A stretch of 64,000 bases of DNA, taken from positions 24,253,785 through 24,317,784 of the forward strand of contig OZ038452.1 of NCBI GenBank assembly GCA_964036195.1, read 5' to 3'. This DNA is from Sphaerolaimus hirsutus (lineage: Eukaryota > Nematoda > Chromadorea > Monhysterida > Sphaerolaimidae). Each line of letters starts with the position of its first letter. Positions within the stretch are counted from its first letter, which is position 1. The position numbers and the translations under genes were made by a program. The notes beneath the pieces were generated by a model that was not told the DNA's origin, searched no databases, and worked only from the letters and a program-made list of their open reading frames with translations. Positions 11,792 to 24,051 of this stretch are shown one piece after another.

Positions 11792-12927
11792 TTTTGATAA
11801 TTTTTGTTGTGCTTTTATCCCCTAAAATGGATTTTATTCTTCCTTCAGGCATCTAAAAATGCAGAATAATATGAATTGTGGTTCTGTTGATTGAGATATT
11901 TATGAAAAAATTTGTTGCCTTTGTTATTCACGGTATTGTTTTCGTCCGTACACTTATATTTATTTTATTTTAGGGGGCAGAATCTGGTAATCTGGTAGTA
12001 ATAAATGTTGGGGCATGGTTTGAGAATTTTTTCTTCTTCAAAATCTCGGTTTGTCAAGCTTAACTTCTAATTTTATGTATTTCTCCGTTTAATTGTTTTG
12101 CTTCCGAAAATGTGACTAATTTTTCTTTATGGTAGCAGGATTTGAGCAAGTTTTACTTGTGGTGGTTGTTGGTGCACTCGCTGTGATGTATATTTTTATA
12201 TACGGACTTGACCGCATGCGTTGCACAAAATTTATCATATAGTTGATGAATAAAGTTTTATGGCAGTCCCCGCCGTAATGAAACCAGTGTGTAATAGCGA
12301 AAAAAAATGATTTATGGTTCATTATCCTGGTTGGATACTGCAGAATTATGTGCAAAGTGTGCCGTCCGTTCACGATAAATTATTCATTTTCTGTGTCCTG
12401 AATTTCGTTTTCACGGTGCACCTTTCAATATTCTGAATTAAAAGCGCCATAAAAATAAAATGGCGCTGCACCGATGTTATCATATACCAATTGCCAATTT
12501 TTCTAGTGTAGGGTTCTATTTTGTTTGTGTTCATTATTTGCCGTGTACGATGTTCACGCTTTTTCCAATATTTTCGCCCCAAATTTATGCTTGCGGTGGT
12601 AATATTTTCTTGTGATCTGTGTCGATTTGATGAATTATTTATTTACAATGGATTAACAAAAAATATGTTACACGATGAAAAATCATTTGATACCATTTGC
12701 AATGATTCTTTTCGAATTTCTATGAAAAGTACTGGACTCTAATCGAGGGAATACCGTATGTAACTATACGTATTTGAACTTATTTGAGAGTAAATTGTAA
12801 ATATAATAGGCGTGGGTATCGTTTTACCGTAGAAACTTCAATTAAATTGATACAACTTTTTGGATGGTTTTGATTAAAAAGAGTAAATATATTTGGTGTG
12901 TATTAGTATGATGAATGAAATATATCT
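11792..12927. other. Convergent intergenic region, no feature recognised
   Basis: Lies between the RER1 stop and the stop of the minus-strand dehydratase. AT-rich, with no exon or clear repeat; it should hold the two 3' UTRs and polyadenylation sites. Confidence 0.5.
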
Positions 12928-15900
12928 TCAAACAAGTTTGTCATTAAAAATGACATCCTCATAATGTTCTCTCAACGCTGCCTCCAATTCCTCACAGTGC
13001 GCCTTGTCATTTGTTTCCACTATGACTTTGACCTGTGAAGATGGCATTTTTGCAGTATTCAAAATGAAAAAAATGAATTTCTGAATAAAAGTTGACACTC
13101 ACCCTGACTGAAAATATATCTGTGCTAGTCCAGGCTCTTTCGTGGAAAGTGTCCTTTATAGAAACGCCCTTGGCTGCGCACAAGGCGGCCAATTCAGCTA
13201 TGCCACCTGGCCTGTCAGAAACCTGCAACATGTCAGAGAAAAATTGGATGCTATGTGACTGATGGGTAAAATGTCAATTGTCATTCAAAGTGCCAAATGT
13301 GAACATAGTATTTGGATACAACTACAGAAGATTTGGATACATAGTGACACTTGGCATGACATCTGTCATGGCAGTTGACACTACTTGGCATTTGACATGA
13401 CATTTGACACATTGCTGACATTTGTCAAGACTAGTGATGTAAAAAGCGCCAGGACTTTAGCGCCAAACGCCAAAAGCGCCATGGCGCTTTTCAAAGCCGA
13501 GCGCCAAGCGCCACGGCAAAAAGGCGCCAAGCGCCAAAAGCGCCATGGCGCTTTTTCAGACCACGGCGCCAAGCGCCAATGGCGCCAGAGAACAATGGCG
13601 CCAAGCGCCAAAAGCGCCAGCGCCAAAATAATTTCACTGTTTGTAAATGTGTGCTGCTATTCCCATCGAATGCCTTGGATTCAGTTCCTTATATTTATTT
13701 CATTACTAGTGAGGAAAAGTTCTTTGGAGCACTGAGACAAGTTTAATGTTAATCAGATCAGGTTACCTATAATTTATTAAACACCAATCAGCCTAATATG
13801 TTGCTTCTTGTGTCAGCACTCCCAGACCCTGCAAATAAAATGTCATGCAAAGCATCAAAAGTCATGTAAAACGCTCTGTAGAATGTAGGTAATATGTTAA
13901 ATGTTCCAGGGTATTTTACATTACATTTGATGCTTTGCCAAAACTTTTAACATTTTACAGTGCATTTTACATGACTTTTGACACATTGCATGACATTTTG
14001 CATTTTACTGGGTGTCTGGCACCAGGTGATAGTAGCCAAAAAAATTTGCTTCAAGTTACATGGATAGCTGAGCTGGGTCTGGTTTCGATAGCTGGCCGAA
14101 CGGTGGGGGGTGGGGGGTTAATAGCAACCCCAAAAACCCGGCCCCATTGGGGACCGTGCCCATGAGAAAAGTCATCCTCTGTAGACACACTTTTCTGTTA
14201 TATCCAATACACCCACCACATCAATAACAAAACGCGACCATTTGAAATCTCATCACTATCTGTGAATTTCATGCACTGTTTATCACATCACCTTGTTGTA
14301 ACATTCAAAGTAAAGCAAACAGTGAAAATTCCAATCAGTAAAAATATTTGGTACTAATTTGGAATGCTGATTGTCGGTTTTTGAATGCAATTTTTCGCAA
14401 AATAACGTTTTACACACATCTTTTTGCATCGATCAATGTTGTGAATTTGTTACTATGTGGCGCTTTTTGGCGCTTTGAAAAACACTAGCGCCAAGCGCCA
14501 ATGGCGCCAGGGCATTATAGCGCCAAAAGCGCCATGGCGCTTTTTGAAAGTCCAGCGCCAAGCGCCAATGGCGCCACGGCAAAATGGCGCCAAGCGCCAA
14601 AAGCGCCATTGCGCTTTTTGCTTTGGCGCTAGCGCCAGGCGCCAGCGCCATGGCGCTTTTACATCACTAGTCAAGACAATTGAACCCTTGGCATGGCAAT
14701 TTCTCCGTTACACTCCTCGCGAAACGTTCACACACCCGCCTATGTCACTCATTCAACTAAATCTGCGCCAACGGCGCCGGCGCCACAAATCACGGCGTTA
14801 ATTGATTGGCGCCAACAATTGCAAAGGCGCCACGCAAAACGCACCACCACAGAGAATCTGCACAGGCGGTTGTCCACGGCCAGCCCCCGCTCAATGGCCC
14901 TGCCCAGCGCCGTTGTGTCGATGTTGCCCCCAGTCAGGGGAATCACCACCCTGTGTTTGGGGGGGGGGGTTATGATTGTGTGTCTTGTGTCGCTGCGCTT
15001 TACTCGATAGTTGAGTACCGTGTGATATGTTTTCACATAGGTATTTATTAAAAGTGCGTGGCCATGGCACTTTGCCTTGGCGCTGGCGCCAAGCGCCAGC
15101 GTCGGGCATTTTGTTCCTGGCGGGGTGAAAACAGCGCAAGAAGCGCCATGGCTCTTTTCATGGGAATGGCGCCACAGCATGTTAGCGCCAAGCGCATGAC
15201 GCTTTTGCTTTGGCGCTAGCGCCACGGCGCTTTTACATCACTAATCGAGTGTATCCGTTGAAACCTAGTCTCCTCCCGCCAACCGTTTGCCCTTCAGCTC
15301 AGGTAGTCGCCCAGCGAGCAGTGCGGCGAGGGGTGCGGCGCCGCCGCCCTCGACCACGGCCTTCTCGACCTCGATGAGTCTGAGCACGGCGAGCGCGATG
15401 TACGCCTCGTCCACGGTGCACACCTTGCTGACGAGCGACTGTGGGGGGGAGGGAGTTTGCGGTAATTCGATATTCAGTTAAAGAAAAATGGTCGATATTC
15501 TGTCAATGTATTGTCGATATTCCATAATTTCAAATATTTTCACTTTTTCAACTTGACTAGCTACTCGGCTGTTCGGTATTCTCTGACGGCGACACAATTA
15601 TAGTATTTTTAGTAAATTAGTGAGGGAATTAAATTGGCACCAGAAATACAAACTATACCGCCACCGTCTAAATCTGAATATTTCCTAACCTTACACGTGG
15701 CGAATGCATTGACGCCGACTTGGCTGACTGCCAAACCATCGGCCAGTGTCGATTTCACGGTTGATTTTACTGGTTTTCCTGCTTTCAGAGCCTCGGTGAG
15801 ACTTGGAACAGTTTTTGGTTCCACCCCCTGCAAGAGCGGTGTTGTTTTGAAGAATGTGATTTTTATGAAGCATTGTAAATGTGGTGGATCACCGTCCGCG

Positions 15901-18900
15901 CTCGTTTTTAGATACCTAAAACAATACCTAAATGGACATTTACAACAATCACAAAAGAACAGTCACACACAATAATCTGTATGCCCGGCTGCAGGTAATT
16001 CGTGGCAACTGCCATGCCAGCAATGAGTCCGGCCCCGCCCACTGGCACCACAATGGCGTCGATGTCATCCAGTTGGTTCAAGATTTCCAGGGCCACAGTG
16101 CCCGCGCCAGCCAAAATGTCCGGGTGGTCGTAGCTGTGAGGTGGGGTTTGGGATTGGGTATTTATTTTTTACTTAATTTTTCGTCAGACATTTTTGACTG
16201 GGGATTTATTCAAGTTGGGTTTATTTGAGGATATACTGTCTTTGTGCAAGTCCTGTTCAAGGTGCGAGTTGAAAGGGATATTTTACTCACCCATTTATGT
16301 ACGTGTAGCCCCTCTCTGCGACTAGCTTCATGGCCACTTGTTTCGACTGCAAAGATTTAGAGAATACATATTATTAATGGGTCAGGCCTATTGTGCATGT
16401 AAACCCATTATGCATCTACATCCATTATAGACACATTATACCCGCAGGGGTAAGAGAGGGGGCGGGTTCCCCACCCCAAACTGACCAGCTATCTATCTAT
16501 ACCAGAGGCAAATTTTTTTGGTTAATTTTCCCTGAACAGAACCCCCCTCTAAAGCAAATTGCCTAGCTATCCAGCTATCTGGATTGCTTTTGAGCACTTT
16601 TACCCTAATTTTCACCCAATTCGCTAATTTTCATACTTTATAGATTTTCACCTCTAAAATGACTAGGTCATGTCTTTTATTGCATATTTTCATCATGCCG
16701 GGTATAGTGAAATGCGTTCTAGTTCTAGATGCATAATGGGTTTACATGCATAATGGCACAAAGCCATAATGGCACAAAGCACAAATATGTACATGTGCAA
16801 TATACTCGGCGGACATGATACTCTCTGCCCTCGCACTCATTTATGTCTCACGTTGAAAGCGTGCCAATGATGATAAAACATGCGATTTTTGTTAAAGATG
16901 ATATAAATTCATTGCTGTGAATAAGTCAACGTATAGCGTTATAACAGTGATGACTTTTTCAACTTCTCATGGAAATCGCATGTGTAAAAAAATCGTTGGC
17001 ACGCTTCCAGTGGGAACCTCGCGTGTAGGGTGTAAAGTGACTAGAGTATAGTAAATAATATTATTGCTAAACACACTAGTTTACTAACACGGTTAAACTC
17101 AATTTAGGTGCTCAAATATTGCCCAATGCAGAATGTGTGCATCTTGAAACAAAGTTTATCAACTTCTGAAATGCATATCCACAACAAATGCATATCCACA
17201 AAAAGTGTATTACAGATTTTTGCAGTTTGTATTTCTCGTTCCGAAAACTGTAAACCCGAAAGTAGATTCAATTTCAATATTCAGATTTGTTACTTCAAAC
17301 TAGCCGAACAAATTTCATCCAATCTCACACCCAACGATGGGTAAGTTCTGCAAATAAAAACACTTTCTGTGTTTTGAGTTTTTCAAAAATGAATACCTGT
17401 GTTTTGAGTTTTTTTCACGAAAAAAACTTGAGTAACTGTTTTTATTTCTGTGTTTTTTGAAAAAACTCAAGTATTTTTCAAAAAGTTATGTTTACAGTAT
17501 TTAAACGTGAAAACAGCAGTTTTCTCAACCAATATCGGTTTCATACAATATCGGTTTTCTACACATGTTTCAACCACACTTAACAGGTGTGTATTCATTC
17601 AAGTTCATAAAAATGTCTACAATGAGCATTTCTACAAAATGTCTACACCAAAACATGTTAAAAAAAAACAATTTACACAGTTACTGCTGAGTTTACTCAA
17701 AAATTCTTGAAAGGATGTGCACTGTATGGGAGACTACGGAATTGATTTGTACTGCAACTATAGTTGAACATGTACCTATCCATTGAAGCCTTCAGGTTAT
17801 CTGAACTACCGTATTTGCTTGAATAGTACCCCCCTTGAATAATTCCCCCCCCTCGAATGATCCCCCCCCTGTAAGACGAGTGAGGAAATAATAATTCCCC
17901 CCTTGAATAATCCCCCCCCCCTTAAAGAATTTGCTCAATTTATTGTGCCCAATTTAATCCAAAAATGGCACGTTTTTGTGTGAATAAAGCAGATTTCATC
18001 AAATGAGTTGATAGAAACATGGTTGAAAATGTTGACGAAATAATAATTCCCCCCTCGAATAATCCCCCCCCTCGATTAGTTCCCCCCTCAAAATAGTCTG
18101 ACGAAAAAATAATCCCCCAGGGGGATTATTCAAGCAAATACGGTACTTACCTATCCCAAAATACCTCATATTAAATTTCAACAAAAAATCGCATTCAGGG
18201 GACAATGTGTTCATAAAGAAACGTTTTTTTCATCAACTCATCACGTATCAAACTGCCTTAAAATTTACTTAATTTGAAAATCCGATGAAAAAACTCAAAA
18301 AAAACTTTTCTGTGTTTCCGTGTTTCTGTGTTCATGTGTTCTCCAAAAAAACTCATTTGAGTTTCCGTGTTTCTCAAAATTTTTGTGTTTCCGTGATTCT
18401 GTGTAAAACAAAAACACAGAAACTCAATGAGTTTCTGTGTTTTAATTTCTGTGTTTTTCCATCGTTGCTCACAACCACCCCCTCAACCCCCCCCCAACCC
18501 ACCTCTCTCAAATGACCTCCATCAATGATAATCTGGGCTCCGAACGACCTGCATCTGCTAATCTTCATCAAGGGCGCCACCACGGGCATGACCACGGTCA
18601 CAGGGATGTTCAGCTGCTTGCCGTGGTAGGACAGGGCCAAAGCGTGATTCCCCGCCGATGCCGCTATGACGCCGATTTTGCGCTGTTCCTGGGGGGGGGG
18701 TTGGTGTGCAGAGTTGTTCTGACGAAATAATAAACCCCCCTCGAATAAGCCCCCCTCAAAATTCCCACTCTGAAAAAATAAACCCCCTGGGGGTATTTCG
18801 ACGAAATACGGTAGGTGTGATGTATTCTGCTGCCATATTACCACGCTATCAGCGATATTTCTCGTTGATCTATAGAAAAATTAAACGAACAAAAATACCT

Positions 18901-19831
18901 TGGTATCTTTTTTTTAAATTCTAGCAGCTACGTCCATTCTAAACAATATTAATGTGTTTACCTATGTTGGAACAATATTAGAAAGCAAACCTTGTCTAAT
19001 TTCATGAGAGCATAGCGAGCACCTCTGTCTTTGAAGCTGCCTGTAAACTGCATAAACTCATTCTTGAAATATAAATCCATTCCCAGCAATTCAGAAAGTT
19101 GGTTCGAACGCTGCAATGTATGCAGTTCAGTTTAGTGTATGTGTTTGAAAAAGCCCCCCCCCTCCCCCCGCGTGGCTCTCCGTGGCGCCATTTTTTTTAA
19201 AAGGCGCCATTTCAAAACGGCCAAATCCGTTGGTGCCATTTAGTGTAGGTAATCGCTGGCGCCAATTGCGCCTGGTGAACGCGGTGCCTAGAGCCCATTT
19301 TCAGAACGGCGCTATTTCTCTTGGCGCCATTACTCTTGGCGCTTTTCATCACTCTATGGCCACACCCACGCTAGTTGACATCAACCCCAAATGTCAACTG
19401 GTTCCATTCCTAATTCAAAGATTGCGTTTGAACGTCGTTTGTCCACTCGTCAGCAAGCTTTGAATCGGGATCGGCACCAGTTGTCATTTGGTGCCGATGT
19501 CAACTAGCGTGTGGGGGCCCTATGCGGCGGTAAAATCCGAAATTCTCACCGTGCACGAAGTGTGTGAAATTCCGCTTCTGATCTTGTAAGCGGCGGCACT
19601 AATCTCCTCAAAGTGCACCACTTTCGGGTTGTCGGGATCGCACATGGGGTCTTTAATTTCCTCAGCTCTTTCGCTCGCCGCCGCCACTGAATATTGAAAT
19701 ATCGAACTGTCGATATTGTTGATAATGGATTGGTTGTGTTGATTATCGACATTTTCGTATTGGTCGACCGCGCGATTTCTCAACCAGGGTGCGTGAAAAT
19801 ATGTTTCGGGTTTTATGAGTGTAGTAGACAT
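12928..19831 (-). CDS. L-threonine/L-serine dehydratase (TdcB/IlvA-type, PLP fold II) with C-terminal ACT-like domain, ten exons
   Basis: Minus-strand exons 19831-19550, 19110-18991, 18688-18503, 16346-16291, 16133-15971, 15827-15690, 15438-15284, 14950-14845, 13222-13103 and 13032-12928 join in frame to 476 codons plus TGA. All borders are GT/AG. The PLP lysine is in GSFKDRGA (Lys about 121), the SAGNHA loop at 145-150, the glycine-rich phosphate loop VPVGGAGLIAG at 244-254, and LADGLAV in the sixth exon. After about residue 396, RFSVVVSDRPGGIAEL begins an ACT-like regulatory domain. The expected reaction is PLP-dependent deamination of threonine (and serine) to 2-oxobutyrate or pyruvate plus ammonia. 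The first 50-60 residues are Asn/Ser-rich and not conserved. The start at 19831 is the simplest choice because exons further upstream do not join in frame. Introns carry many small transposons. Confidence 0.95.
13431..13630. mobile_element. GGCGCC hAT-like MITE in dehydratase intron
   Basis: Starts TAGTGATGTAAAAAGCGCC and consists of reiterated GCGCCAAGCGCCAAAAGCGCC units in both orientations. The far terminus is truncated. Lies 3' of exon 8 in the intron before exon 9. Confidence 0.6.
13816..14025. mobile_element. CAGTCCCAGAC palindromic element
   Basis: CACTCCCAGACCCTGCA faces GGGTGTCTGGCACC. The interior reiterates TGACATTTTGCATTTTAC-like words in both orientations. Related copies: 30190-30357 and 48045-48199. 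Confidence 0.6.
14455..14677. mobile_element. GGCGCC hAT-like MITE
   Basis: Ends GGCGCTTTTACATCACTAG at the right; the left end begins TGGCGCTTTTTGGCGC. Built of GCGCCAAGCGCCAATGGCGCC units. Sits just 3' of exon 8 of the dehydratase in transcript orientation. Confidence 0.6.
14759..15241. mobile_element. GGCGCC-rich sequence on both sides of dehydratase exon 8
   Basis: GGCGCC units occur at 14764-14838, immediately beyond the exon 8 donor, and again at 15055-15240, ending GGCGCTTTTACATCACTAA. Exon 8 (14845-14950) lies between them. Either two separate insertions bracket the exon or the intron sequence evolved from such copies. Confidence 0.5.
16440..16720. mobile_element. GCTATCTATC-word element fragment
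   Basis: Contains CAGCTATCTATCTATACC and G/C runs like 4446-4770. It is framed by the inverted words TGCATCTAC/TAGATGCA and CCATTATG repeats, which may belong to a host element. Confidence 0.4.
16805..17050. mobile_element. TATACTCGGCGGAC-type inverted-repeat element
   Basis: TACTCGGCGGACATGATACTC at the left and a decayed TAGAGTATA at the right. Interior TCGTTGGCACGCTTCCA and its complement near 16865 and 17000 form a second inner inverted repeat. Confidence 0.45.
17333..18470. mobile_element. AACGATGG element with GTGTTTCTGTGTTT words, carrying a nested insertion
   Basis: AACGATGGGTAAGTT at the left faces TTTTTCCATCGTTG at the right. Both arms reiterate TTTCTGTGTTTTGAGTTTTT-like words. 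The left arm recurs at about 63800-63890. The element at 17809-18143 sits inside. Lies in the large intron between exons 3 and 4 of the dehydratase. Confidence 0.5.
17809..18143. mobile_element. TTATTCAAGCAAATACGG subfamily of the poly-C/CCGTATT group
   Basis: Starts CCGTATTTGCTTGAATAGT and ends ATTATTCAAGCAAATACGG with TA at both sides. C runs alternate with TCGAATAAT. Same subfamily as 20294-20632. Confidence 0.7.
18720..18812. mobile_element. Poly-C/CCGTATT right-end fragment in dehydratase intron
   Basis: CGAAATAATAAACCCC blocks and the terminus GGTATTTCGACGAAATACGG lie just upstream, in transcript terms, of the exon 3 acceptor at 18689-18690. Confidence 0.55.
19175..19355. mobile_element. 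GGCGCC element, diverged
   Basis: Several GGCGCCATT units and a final TTGGCGCTTTTCATCACT match the ends of better GGCGCC copies. Lies in the first dehydratase intron. Confidence 0.5.
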
Positions 19832-20781
19832 CTCCCTGTTCCGGTGTTTTTTTTTGGAAAGTTGATGTGTGTTCAGATTTCGGGACGAATGTAAATAGTT
19901 GCAGTGTTAAATGCAGCTTTTAAGTAAAATTGTCTACGTGTCAGGTTGTTTATTTCCTTCGCCACGTGAAATTTATGCTCCTTATCGTTGATAAAGCCCC
20001 TTACAGTGATATATATGTATTACTTCTTTGTAAACAGACATTCACTGAAAACTGGACTTGTGTAGAAGAAACAGAGATTTGCCAATCAAATCAGACTCCA
20101 TAGATTTCGAATTTCTGGTCAGAAAAAAGTCAACATGACAGATTTTCTTAACAGAGCCGCACGATTCTATGTATTTGAGTGTCGATATTGTCATAATTTT
20201 ACCCGACGCACCCGGGCGGGTACCCTTCTATTTTTTGGGGAGGGGTACCGCACTATTTGATTTCTACTTCAAACTGTCCACACGGAGGGTATACCGTATT
20301 TAGTCGAGTAATCCCCCTTGAATAATTGCCCTTCCTGAATTGCCCCCCCCCCCTGTTAGACGAGTGAGGGAAAGATAATTCCTCCTTCAAAAATTCCCCT
20401 ATTACCGAAGCATGTGATCGATCTGTCGTGTCCAATTTCAATAAAAATGGCACGTAATTTTCTTAAAACTGCATATTTCATGGAATGAGTTGATAGAAAC
20501 ATACCGGAAAATCACGACGAAATTATTTTTCTTCCTTTGAATAATTCCCCCTTTCAATAGTGCCCCCCCCGGTCCAACCTCACAAAAAGTTTGACGGAAA
20601 AAGTCCCAGGGGAATTATTCGAGCAAATACGGTATATGAAGTTTGGACAACAAAACACAAGTAAACAGCGCACTATCTCATATGACCACATGGAGCGGCA
20701 AACAACTATTTACGCAATTAAAACAGGTACCAAAGCTCAAAGTCCAAACTGTCAATTTGCGTCCACAAGCACCTAACTCAC
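19832..20781. other. Gap between dehydratase start and upstream exons
   Basis: Apart from the MITE at 20294-20632, nothing is recognised. I looked here for a missing linking exon on the minus strand and found none that fits both phases. Confidence 0.4.
20294..20632. mobile_element. GAGCAAATACGG subfamily of the poly-C/CCGTATT group
   Basis: CCGTATTTAGTCGAGTAATC at the left, ATTATTCGAGCAAATACGG at the right, TA on both sides. Near-copy of 17809-18143. Confidence 0.7.
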
Positions 20782-22584
20782 GCTGTTCGAGCACACCAGC
20801 GCCCCCATGCGCATTTGCGGAGCCAGGCTGCTCGGCCTGCGTCGACTGCTGCGTGTGCTGGACCAGCCTACGAAATTATCTTTATGGTTGTTTTAAGGTG
20901 AGAGAAGTTGTTCAAATAGAGCCCGTTGGATAATTTTCTGAATGGTAGCATCTCGCTCACTTTGATTCCGGTTTTGAAGCATTATGTTCTGTATTCTACC
21001 GTATTTCTTCGAAATACCCCCCCCCTCGAAATACCACCCCCTCGTTTGACCCCCCCCTCTCGAGACCACTATGAAACAATCACCCCCCCTCGAAATACCC
21101 CCCCCCCCACCCCAGATTGAGTGTACATGACGAATGCTGCAGTTTGTGTTCTGCGTAGTGAAGAACACACGTTAAAACAATGTCGGAATCACGTGAGAGC
21201 AGTGTTTATACCGTCTACGTACTAGTATTAGTATACAGGAGTCTATACATGTCCGTTATTGATGCATTTTTCTGCCCCAGCGCACATCACAAACGACGAT
21301 TTTGTACTAACATTTCAAAAAATTTCTGGCGAAAAAATAACCCCTCCCTCGAAATACCCCCCCTCGTTTGACCCCCCCCCCCCTCTCGGGAGCACTATGA
21401 ACCAATCACCCCCCCGGGGGGTATTTCGAGGAAATACGGTAGCTGTTTTTTGCATAAGTTTTTGATCCAATTTTAGCAGTATAAAGTATTTTAGCTTGAG
21501 TAACACTTTTTTCGCGGACTACCAACAACTGTATCACCGAACTGTGCCGCCATAAAAACCACACCTCTTCAAATAAGCCCCCGGCTCCCCCGGCGTGCCG
21601 GCGGCCGAAGTCACGCTCGAATTGCTCATCGTTCGCGTGTAAAACGTCGCTTTTTGCACATTTAGAGGCTCCAAAATGGGGCTGTTCTGGCCATTTTTCG
21701 CCGAGTTTTTGCCCGATAAATTCGGATCGGAATCGGTAGCGAATGTCGCTTGTGCGTTTGACGTGAAAATCGGCGGCAAGTCATGAGCGCTTTTGTTCGC
21801 TGACGCCAGACGGGCTACTCTGAATGGGGGGTGTTTTTTGTTGTTTTGGTTTTGCGTTGATTCGCAGTGAGGGTGAGATAATTTCAAAATGGCCAGGTTT
21901 ATTACGTAACAATAACTGAAATTGCACGCAAGTGTTGCAATGGTTAGCTGAGGTTACTTCTTACTAAAATATCTGTCTACTTCCTGATTGTGGAAATTTC
22001 CACGCTGGAGGAAACCTTTTGGTGATAGTGATATTGTGGTAATGTTTTTATAGCGATTTAAATAGCTTTGGGACATTTCGCTTGTAGAAAGCAAAACGCT
22101 AGACCTTCTTGTATTTACGATGCGTCGCTAAAAATAGCGCTAATACCGCACCGAGGCACTTTTCATAAACAATTTGACGCCAATGCGAAATGGCGCCACG
22201 CGCCAAGAGCGCCATGGCGCTTTTGCGTTCGCGCTAGCGCCAGCGGTGCGCCAATTTCGGCACCGGCCCATGCTAACGTCAACCGATATCTTAACGTAAG
22301 CACAATGTTGATCAAGCACAAGAAATATTCTCTGAAATTTATCACTGGACAGGATAAGGATACTAGGCAGTGACACTTAATGGTGTAAAAGCGCCATGGC
22401 GCGTCAAAGTCTTGGCGCTTTTCCATCACTAGTGGTGTCAGACTTTGGGCCAATTCCTGACACTTTTCCTTTGAAAAACCCACTTTGATAGTGAAACTGG
22501 CTGTGCATTTGCATCTTTTCTTTTCGCTCCTATCACTTGTTCTGTAGCTTCCATGGCAGCCGATTCACTCGCCGTTCTTGGCAT
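20782..22584 (-). CDS. Three candidate exons of an unrecognised Ser/Ala/Gln-rich protein
   Basis: Minus-strand exons 22584-22484 (ATG at 22584), 21819-21565 and 20867-20782 have GT/AG borders and join in frame for about 146 residues, beginning MPRTASESAAMEATEQV. The product is polar, with no domain I recognise; the second exon is GC-rich relative to its surroundings, as real exons here are. The last exon leaves one base over and does not join in frame to the dehydratase exon at 19831 through its only good acceptor. It may therefore be a separate gene, an alternative 5' end with a linking exon I missed, or a chance alignment. No stop-containing last exon was found. Confidence 0.45.
20999..21439. 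mobile_element. Poly-C/CCGTATT element, subfamily A, complete
   Basis: CCGTATTTCTTCGAAATACC to GGTATTTCGAGGAAATACGG between TA dinucleotides. The interior has the subfamily A core (GTTCTGCGTAGTGAAGAACA, ACACGTTAAAACAATG). Lies in an intron of the candidate gene at 20782-22584. Confidence 0.75.
22138..22433. mobile_element. GGCGCC hAT-like MITE
   Basis: GCGCCATGGCGCTTTTGCG-type blocks at about 22190-22250 and 22388-22433, ending GGCGCTTTTCCATCACTAG. The middle has another origin. Lies in the candidate gene's first intron. Confidence 0.5.
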
Positions 22585-22691
22585 GGTTTAGGTTCGGTTA
22601 AATGATGTGAATGTTTCCGGTTAGCCCTGGAAGGAGTGCAGTTCTGTTGATTTTTTTAAGTTTAAATTGTTTATTTGCAAGGTTTGCTCAC

Positions 22692-23961
22692 CATAGTTGT
22701 TAAAACGCATTTACTTTTACTCGATAAATATTTACGTATACTCGAGTACAGGGTAAATTTGTTTACGTTTCCTCCAAAAAAAGTTTCTGTACTCGCTATT
22801 CCGTATACTCTTTGAAAGTACTCGAGTACAGAACACGTATCTCAGATAGTCATTTATATAGATTTTTTGATGGCACAGAAGGGAATAAAGGAAAGAATAT
22901 GCTCAAAATAGTGGAAAATAGCCAAAAATAGGTATGTAAGCACATATATATAGGGTTGGGACGATATATCGTATCGAATATCGAATATCGGATATCGAAT
23001 GTTTTTTCATATCGAATATCGAATATCGATATCGAAAATTTTGAAAAAATATCGAATATCGATATCGAATATCGACCATTTTTTCGATATTTTCGATATT
23101 CTATACTCCCTGGGCCTGACTTCAAATAAGCCAGGAATGGCACTATTAGAAGGCGATTTTATAAGCAATTTTAACAAATTTTGCGCGCAAGCGCGCACTT
23201 TGTTCTTACATGACAGGTATTTTTGTTTCAGCACTTGCGGCAGCATCAAATCTTGTGCAAATGCTCTCTCAGATGTTCACATAAGAGTGTATGTATGTTT
23301 AATAGCTACTTACACCATGGAAACATCAATGGCACCATGGCATGGCACCTATAAATGGGGCTGTCACCTTTTCCTTACCACATCTGTCACATTTTTAAAT
23401 CATTTTCTCATTTTGATCATTGTGTGCCATTTAAATTTGTATCATCTACTTTTCAGTAGAGATATACAGTTGGGTTTGTGATCAAATGGAAATGCAATAT
23501 GCCAAATGAGATACGCCCTGCTATACCACAAGCAAAATATCGAAATATCGAAAATATCGAAATATCGATATCGAATATCGAGCATTTTTTAATATCGAAT
23601 ATCGATATCGAGGGTCCATATCGTATCGATATCGAATATCGAGTTTCAGAAAAAAATATCGAATATCGAATATCGATATCGAAAAGTCATATCGTCCCAA
23701 CCCTACATATATAGCAAAAATTGTTTAAAACAGGCGTAAAGTTATGAAAATTAGTGATTTAGGGTGAAAATTGGGGTGACATTTCTCAAAAATACTCACG
23801 TTTACGCTTTCCAGGAACAAAAGTACGTCTACTCACGTTTACCAACTCAGTAAAAGTAAAAAGATCTTACTTTACGTTTTATGTACTCAGGGGGCGAGTA
23901 AAAAATAAATACTTAACGTTTACGTATACTTTGAAAAAGTTCAGTACTTCTAACAACTCTG
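22692..23961. mobile_element. CAGAGTTGTTAAAAGTAC hAT-like element with 8-bp target duplication
   Basis: CATAGTTGTTAAAACGC at the left and TTCTAACAACTCTG at the right, flanked by TTGCTCAC at 22684-22691 and 23962-23969. Arms reiterate ACTCACGTTTACTTTGAAAA-like words. Interrupted by the ATATCG element. Another copy with its own 8-bp duplication is at 50244-50850. Confidence 0.7.
22951..23705. mobile_element. ATATCG-word hAT-like element with 8-bp target duplication
   Basis: TAGGGTTGGGACGATAT at the left faces ATATCGTCCCAACCCTA at the right; the direct repeat CATATATA flanks both sides (22943-22950, 23706-23713). Both arms are dense runs of ATATCGAATATCG, which makes long perfect hairpins. Confidence 0.75.
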
Positions 23962-24051
23962 TTGCTCACTGTCTTATTCGTCTCACGTGTGAGGTCGGGT
24001 GATTTTTGTTCGAAAATGGTTGCGCAGAGATTTTGTTGGCAAACACTCAAT

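Noticed and set aside
13385..13735. ORFs rich in Ala/Arg/Gln in GGCGCC blocks
   Set aside because: Reiterated GCGCCA words give open frames on both strands by composition; no splice or start support. The same applies at 2432-2966, 14433-14801 and 24677-25035.
14749..15225. 158-codon minus-strand ORF
   Set aside because: It reads through intron and GGCGCC transposon sequence; only the exon 8 part (14845-14950) is real coding sequence.
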